Both the position numbers and the translations under genes were made by a program. From the NCBI RefSeq assembly GCF_007827595.1, contig NZ_VISR01000011.1, forward strand, positions 1 to 44,828: a stretch of 44,828 nt of DNA. The letters run 5' to 3'. This DNA is from Streptomyces sp. BK340. GTDB taxonomy: Bacteria > Actinomycetota > Actinomycetes > Streptomycetales > Streptomycetaceae. Shown here piece by piece: positions 43,093 through 44,828 of this stretch; positions within the stretch are counted from its first letter, which is position 1; each line of letters opens with the position of its first letter. Under the pieces are notes generated by a model. The model had not been told where the DNA came from. It saw nothing but the letters and a program-made list of their open reading frames with translations, and ran no database searches.

Positions 43093-43169
43093 GGCGATGT
43101 TACCGTTCCGTTACCGCTTGTGAGTCGAACACCGACGGCGGCACCAGGGGCGCTGTCGGCTCGATCCGA
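43093..43169 (-). promoter_or_regulatory. 77-bp spacer before the giant gene, with a spaced direct repeat near the start codon
   Basis: No strong Shine-Dalgarno precedes the ATG at 43092. The upstream minus-strand text is CGGTAACGGAACGGTAAC followed by ATCGCC and the ATG. The heptamer CGGTAAC occurs twice with an 11-bp period (forward 43099-43105 and 43110-43116). The repeat could be an operator or simply a weak ribosome-binding region. I see no convincing promoter elements or terminator hairpin here, so the giant gene may depend on readthrough. Confidence 0.3.
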
Positions 43170-43484
43170 CTACCAGTTCTTGGCGGTGTTGTTGTTGTCC
43201 TGGTCCGCTTGGTTGAGGACGTCGCTCGTCGCGGCCCCTGCCGACCACGTGTTGCCAAGCGCGTCCTTTACCGTGTTGGTGATGTCATGCAGGCCGGTGG
43301 TGCCCTTTTCGACCTGGGAACGGTATGCCTCGCCGACCTCACCGTGTCCGGCGGCGTTCGCGTTCTTGTCGTCGATCTCCGTAAGCAGCCTGTCCAGATC
43401 GTCCATGCACTCCTGCAACTCTTTGAAGTGCGCGAACTTCTTCTTGAGATCGGACAGTGCCGTCAGACGCTTCTGGTTAGCCAT
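43170..43484 (-). CDS. Small helical ESX/WXG100-type protein (no WXG motif)
   Basis: The product has 104 residues and is almost entirely predicted helix. The first helix is about residues 5-40 ('LSDLKKKFAHFKELQECMDD'), the second about 50-95, with a glycine-containing turn between ('NAAGHGEVGEAYRSQ') and a polar, Asn-rich tail 'DQDNNNTAKNW'. Size, two-helix layout, high polarity and position between a YbaB/EbfC-like gene and a WXG100-like giant fit the WXG100/EspC class of type VII secretion substrates. The hallmark W-x-G is absent, and I see no Y-x-x-x-D/E signal, so the assignment rests on size, helices and context. It may be a partner or chaperone for the N-terminal domain of the giant protein. 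It overlaps the upstream gene by 8 bp, has a strong ribosome binding site, and ends with TAG 77 bp before the giant gene. Confidence 0.65.
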   Translation of the reverse strand: MANQKRLTALSDLKKKFAHFKELQECMDDLDRLLTEIDDKNANAAGHGEVGEAYRSQVEKGTTGLHDITNTVKDALGNTWSAGAATSDVLNQADQDNNNTAKNW

Positions 43485-43911
43485 TGAATTCCTCCTGCCG
43501 CTTGGGCTGCGGCTTCGCGTTCTCCGCGCCGGGGCGCATGGCCCGCAGCGGGGCCAGGAGTTCCTCGAGTCCCTGGCCGCCGGTCATCGAGCTGCCCAGC
43601 ATCTGCCCCATGTCCTCGAAGGGGCGGAACGCTTCGATGACCTTCTCGCCCATTTGTGCGCGGGCTTCGTTGAGGACATTGACGAGTACCGCGGACAGCT
43701 CGGCGGGAGCCATCGCGGAGTAGTCGGTCGTGTGAAAGGTCAACGAGACGACCTGCCCCTGCGGCCCGACCTTCGCGGTGACCATGCGGTCCTTGGAGGT
43801 CGCCGACGCGGTGGCCTCCTGGAGCTCACGGCTGACGGACTCCAACTTGCTCTTCTTTTCGGCCAGATTGGCCATGATCTGGCCGATCTGTTCTGCGAAG
43901 GGGGACGTCAT
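43477..43911 (-). CDS. YbaB/EbfC-like nucleoid-associated family protein, ESX-locus type
   Basis: The product has 144 residues against about 100-110 for classical YbaB/EbfC. It opens with an alpha-helical part (about residues 5-38, 'QIMANLAEKKSKLESVSREL'), then a beta segment 'VTAKVGPQGQVVSLTFHTTD', then a helix 'AELSAVLVNVLNEARAQM'. This helix-sheet-helix order with a G-x-V-V turn is the YbaB/EbfC pattern. A C-terminal extension of about 50 residues, Gly/Met/Pro-rich and charged at the end, is extra. In actinomycetes YbaB-like genes are commonly found beside WXG100/EspC-type substrates, which is the context here. Classical members bind DNA as dimers; whether this copy does so or acts as a secretion accessory cannot be told. 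Its TAA stop overlaps the next gene by 8 bp, so the two are probably translationally coupled. Confidence 0.8.
   Translation of the reverse strand: MTSPFAEQIGQIMANLAEKKSKLESVSRELQEATASATSKDRMVTAKVGPQGQVVSLTFHTTDYSAMAPAELSAVLVNVLNEARAQMGEKVIEAFRPFEDMGQMLGSSMTGGQGLEELLAPLRAMRPGAENAKPQPKRQEEFNG
43491..43496 (-). promoter_or_regulatory. Strong Shine-Dalgarno (AGGAGG) of the small ESX-type gene
   Basis: AGGAGG lies 6 nt upstream of the ATG at 43484, inside the last codons of the EbfC-like gene. It is the clearest ribosome binding site in the window and fixes the start of the small gene. The small protein is therefore probably made in greater amount than its neighbours. Confidence 0.85.
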
Positions 43912-43926
43912 CCCTCACCTTTCTCC
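43912..43926 (-). promoter_or_regulatory. Ribosome binding site of the YbaB/EbfC-like gene
   Basis: Reading on the minus strand, GGAGAAAGGTGAGGG lies directly before the ATG at 43911. AGGTGA can pair with the 16S tail but sits only 3 nt from the start; GGAG lies 11 nt away. Either could serve. The site supports 43911 as the start. The 68-bp gap to the upstream gene shows no evident terminator. Confidence 0.55.
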
Positions 43927-43979
43927 ATCAGGTACACACCGGGGGCAGGCGGTGCCCGGATACGGTCGGCGCCGAGGTG

Positions 43980-44828
43980 TCAGCGCCCGATGACGCCGTC
44001 CACGGCGTGGCTCTCCGTGCCCCAGACCTCTTCGTCCTGGGGTTCGAACACGGTTCGCGGTCGCTTGCCGCCGGATCCGCCGCCGGCGGGCATGCCACCC
44101 ATCGGCGGCGGCATCATCGGTTCTCCACTGCTGGTGGCGACGGATCGGCCCATCATCTGGCTCTCCTCAGCCGCCGACATGGCCGCCTCCCGGGCCGCCG
44201 CTTCCTTCTGGGCCGCTGCCACGGCCTGGTCGTTGGCGGCAGGATTACCGCCGCTGGCCAGCGCCTGCCGGCTCATGCCGGTGCTGGTGCCCGTGCCCGT
44301 CCACTGCGAGAGGGGATTGGCTCCCAGGGCCGGGCCGCCCTGCCCACCGGAAAGGCTGGGCGCGCCCGAAACACTGGAGTGCGGCAAGCCTGAACTGGCG
44401 AGAGTGGCGAGGTGGCTGAGCTTGGGGGGCTGGGACCCGACCAAGGGCGGCCCCGAGTTGACCAGGGACGTCCCGGAGCCGGCTCCGGGGATCGGGTGGC
44501 CGTTGGCGTCCATCACTGTGCCCGTGGGAGTGATGGTCGAGCCCTTGGGCACGGTGATCGGATGCCCGGCACCATCCAGCACCGGCTGACCGTTAGGACC
44601 GACCACAGACCCGTTGCCGGTGACATGCGACCCGCTGGGCACCGTCAGTGAACCGGCCTGCGGCAGAGAGGACAGCGTCGAGGAGACGTCGGGGATCGTA
44701 CTGCCGCCGGAGCCCGTCACCGTGCCTGTCGGAGTCACCGTCGAGCTCGTGGGCACCGTCGGCGAACCGATCTGGGGCAGGGAGGACAGCATGGAGGACG
44801 GGTCAGCAACCGGATTACCGTCCGGGTC
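43980..44828 (-). CDS. Pro/Gly/Ser-rich repeat protein of a type VII secretion locus, 5' end outside the window
   Basis: The frame is open to the right edge, so 282 residues are visible and the start is missing; the ATG at 44792 is probably internal because the same repeat style continues upstream of it. The visible N-terminal half is built from imperfect repeats of the type LSSLPQxGSxTVPxGSxVT followed by GTVxDxNGxPI. A Gly/Pro/Ala-rich middle and an Ala-rich helix around 'AAAQKEAAAREAAMSAAEE' follow, then the C-terminal tail 'RPRTVFEPQDEEVWGTE' ending in GVIGR. Actinomycete PPE/WXG100-type secreted proteins often end in a comparable tail with a D/E-E-x-W core, which is why I place it in an ESX-type locus. 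No catalytic motif is visible. It ends with TGA, and 68 bp separate it from the EbfC-like gene, so an operon is likely. The family call is inference; the repeats and tail are directly seen. Confidence 0.6.
   Translation of the reverse strand, partial: DPDGNPVADPSSMLSSLPQIGSPTVPTSSTVTPTGTVTGSGGSTIPDVSSTLSSLPQAGSLTVPSGSHVTGNGSVVGPNGQPVLDGAGHPITVPKGSTITPTGTVMDANGHPIPGAGSGTSLVNSGPPLVGSQPPKLSHLATLASSGLPHSSVSGAPSLSGGQGGPALGANPLSQWTGTGTSTGMSRQALASGGNPAANDQAVAAAQKEAAAREAAMSAAEESQMMGRSVATSSGEPMMPPPMGGMPAGGGSGGKRPRTVFEPQDEEVWGTESHAVDGVIGR

Noticed and set aside
41985..43092. Y-x-x-x-D/E type VII secretion signals in the export head (for example YMLGD)
   Set aside because: The motif is present but is too short to mean anything in a protein of this length, and it is not placed at the end of a helical hairpin as in known substrates.
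41365..44589. Plus-strand open frame of about 1,070 codons
   Set aside because: It runs across the starts and ends of four minus-strand genes that have clear features (WXG100-like head, EbfC-like protein, strong ribosome binding site). Its product is compositionally a shadow.
44757..44792. ATG at 44792 as the true start of the Pro/Gly/Ser-rich gene
   Set aside because: The frame stays open to the right edge and the upstream codons (D-P-D-G-N-P-V-A-D-P) fit the same repeat pattern, so the start lies outside the window.
1..44828. Insertion sequences, tRNA or rRNA genes, attachment sites
   Set aside because: I looked for transposase motifs, inverted terminal repeats and RNA gene signatures and saw none. 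The repeats present are all coding.

Overview
This 44.8-kb, high-GC window has the codon phase and composition of an actinomycete, most likely Streptomyces or a close relative. All four genes I can support lie on the minus strand. The first three (44828 to 43170) look like a type VII (ESX/WXG100-type) secretion locus: the 3' end of a Pro/Gly/Ser-rich repeat protein, a YbaB/EbfC-like protein, and a small helical ESX-type protein translationally coupled to it. The fourth gene starts at 43092 and stays open to the left edge. It has at least 14,364 codons and encodes a protein of roughly 1.5 MDa or more whose C terminus lies outside the window. Every long reading frame on the plus strand is an antisense shadow of this gene.

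From N to C (right to left) the giant protein contains: a WXG100-like helical domain with hydrophobic helices (43092-42523); eleven octapeptide repeats (42321-42058); a helical domain, a disordered linker and a large helical region (42012-37279); a caspase/CHAT-like Cys domain (37278-36079); an acidic linker; a beta-rich region of about 1,550 residues with recurring glycine hairpins and Arg-Ser motifs (35262-30601); a coiled coil; 'lonely Cys' domain 1; and a second large Cys domain that keeps a His-Cys pair (28617-27586). Next come two 98-residue repeats, a cholera/pertussis-toxin-type ADP-ribosyltransferase (25350-24955), lonely Cys domain 2, two tandem EndoU-like nuclease domains, lonely Cys domain 3, and a papain-like C-H-N candidate (21597-20590).

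The C-terminal 19 kb is a repeating cassette of lonely Cys domain, EndoU-like domain and a helical module of about 770 residues, present five times. One cassette has lost both its EndoU-like domain and its conserved Cys. The open end holds a third type of Cys domain, again with a His-Cys pair.

My reading is that this is a secreted multi-effector polyprotein of the polymorphic-toxin kind. It has a WXG100-type export head, a possible pore or translocation region, several enzyme domains embedded internally rather than at the C terminus, and many protease-like domains. Most of the latter are Cys-only (His replaced by Arg), while two keep the full dyad and are candidates for self-processing. The modular architecture, the internal ART and the active/inactive pattern of the Cys domains are seen in the sequence. 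Export, processing and toxicity are inferred. No RNA genes, CRISPR arrays, insertion sequences or terminators were seen, and there is no gene-free stretch over 300 bases.
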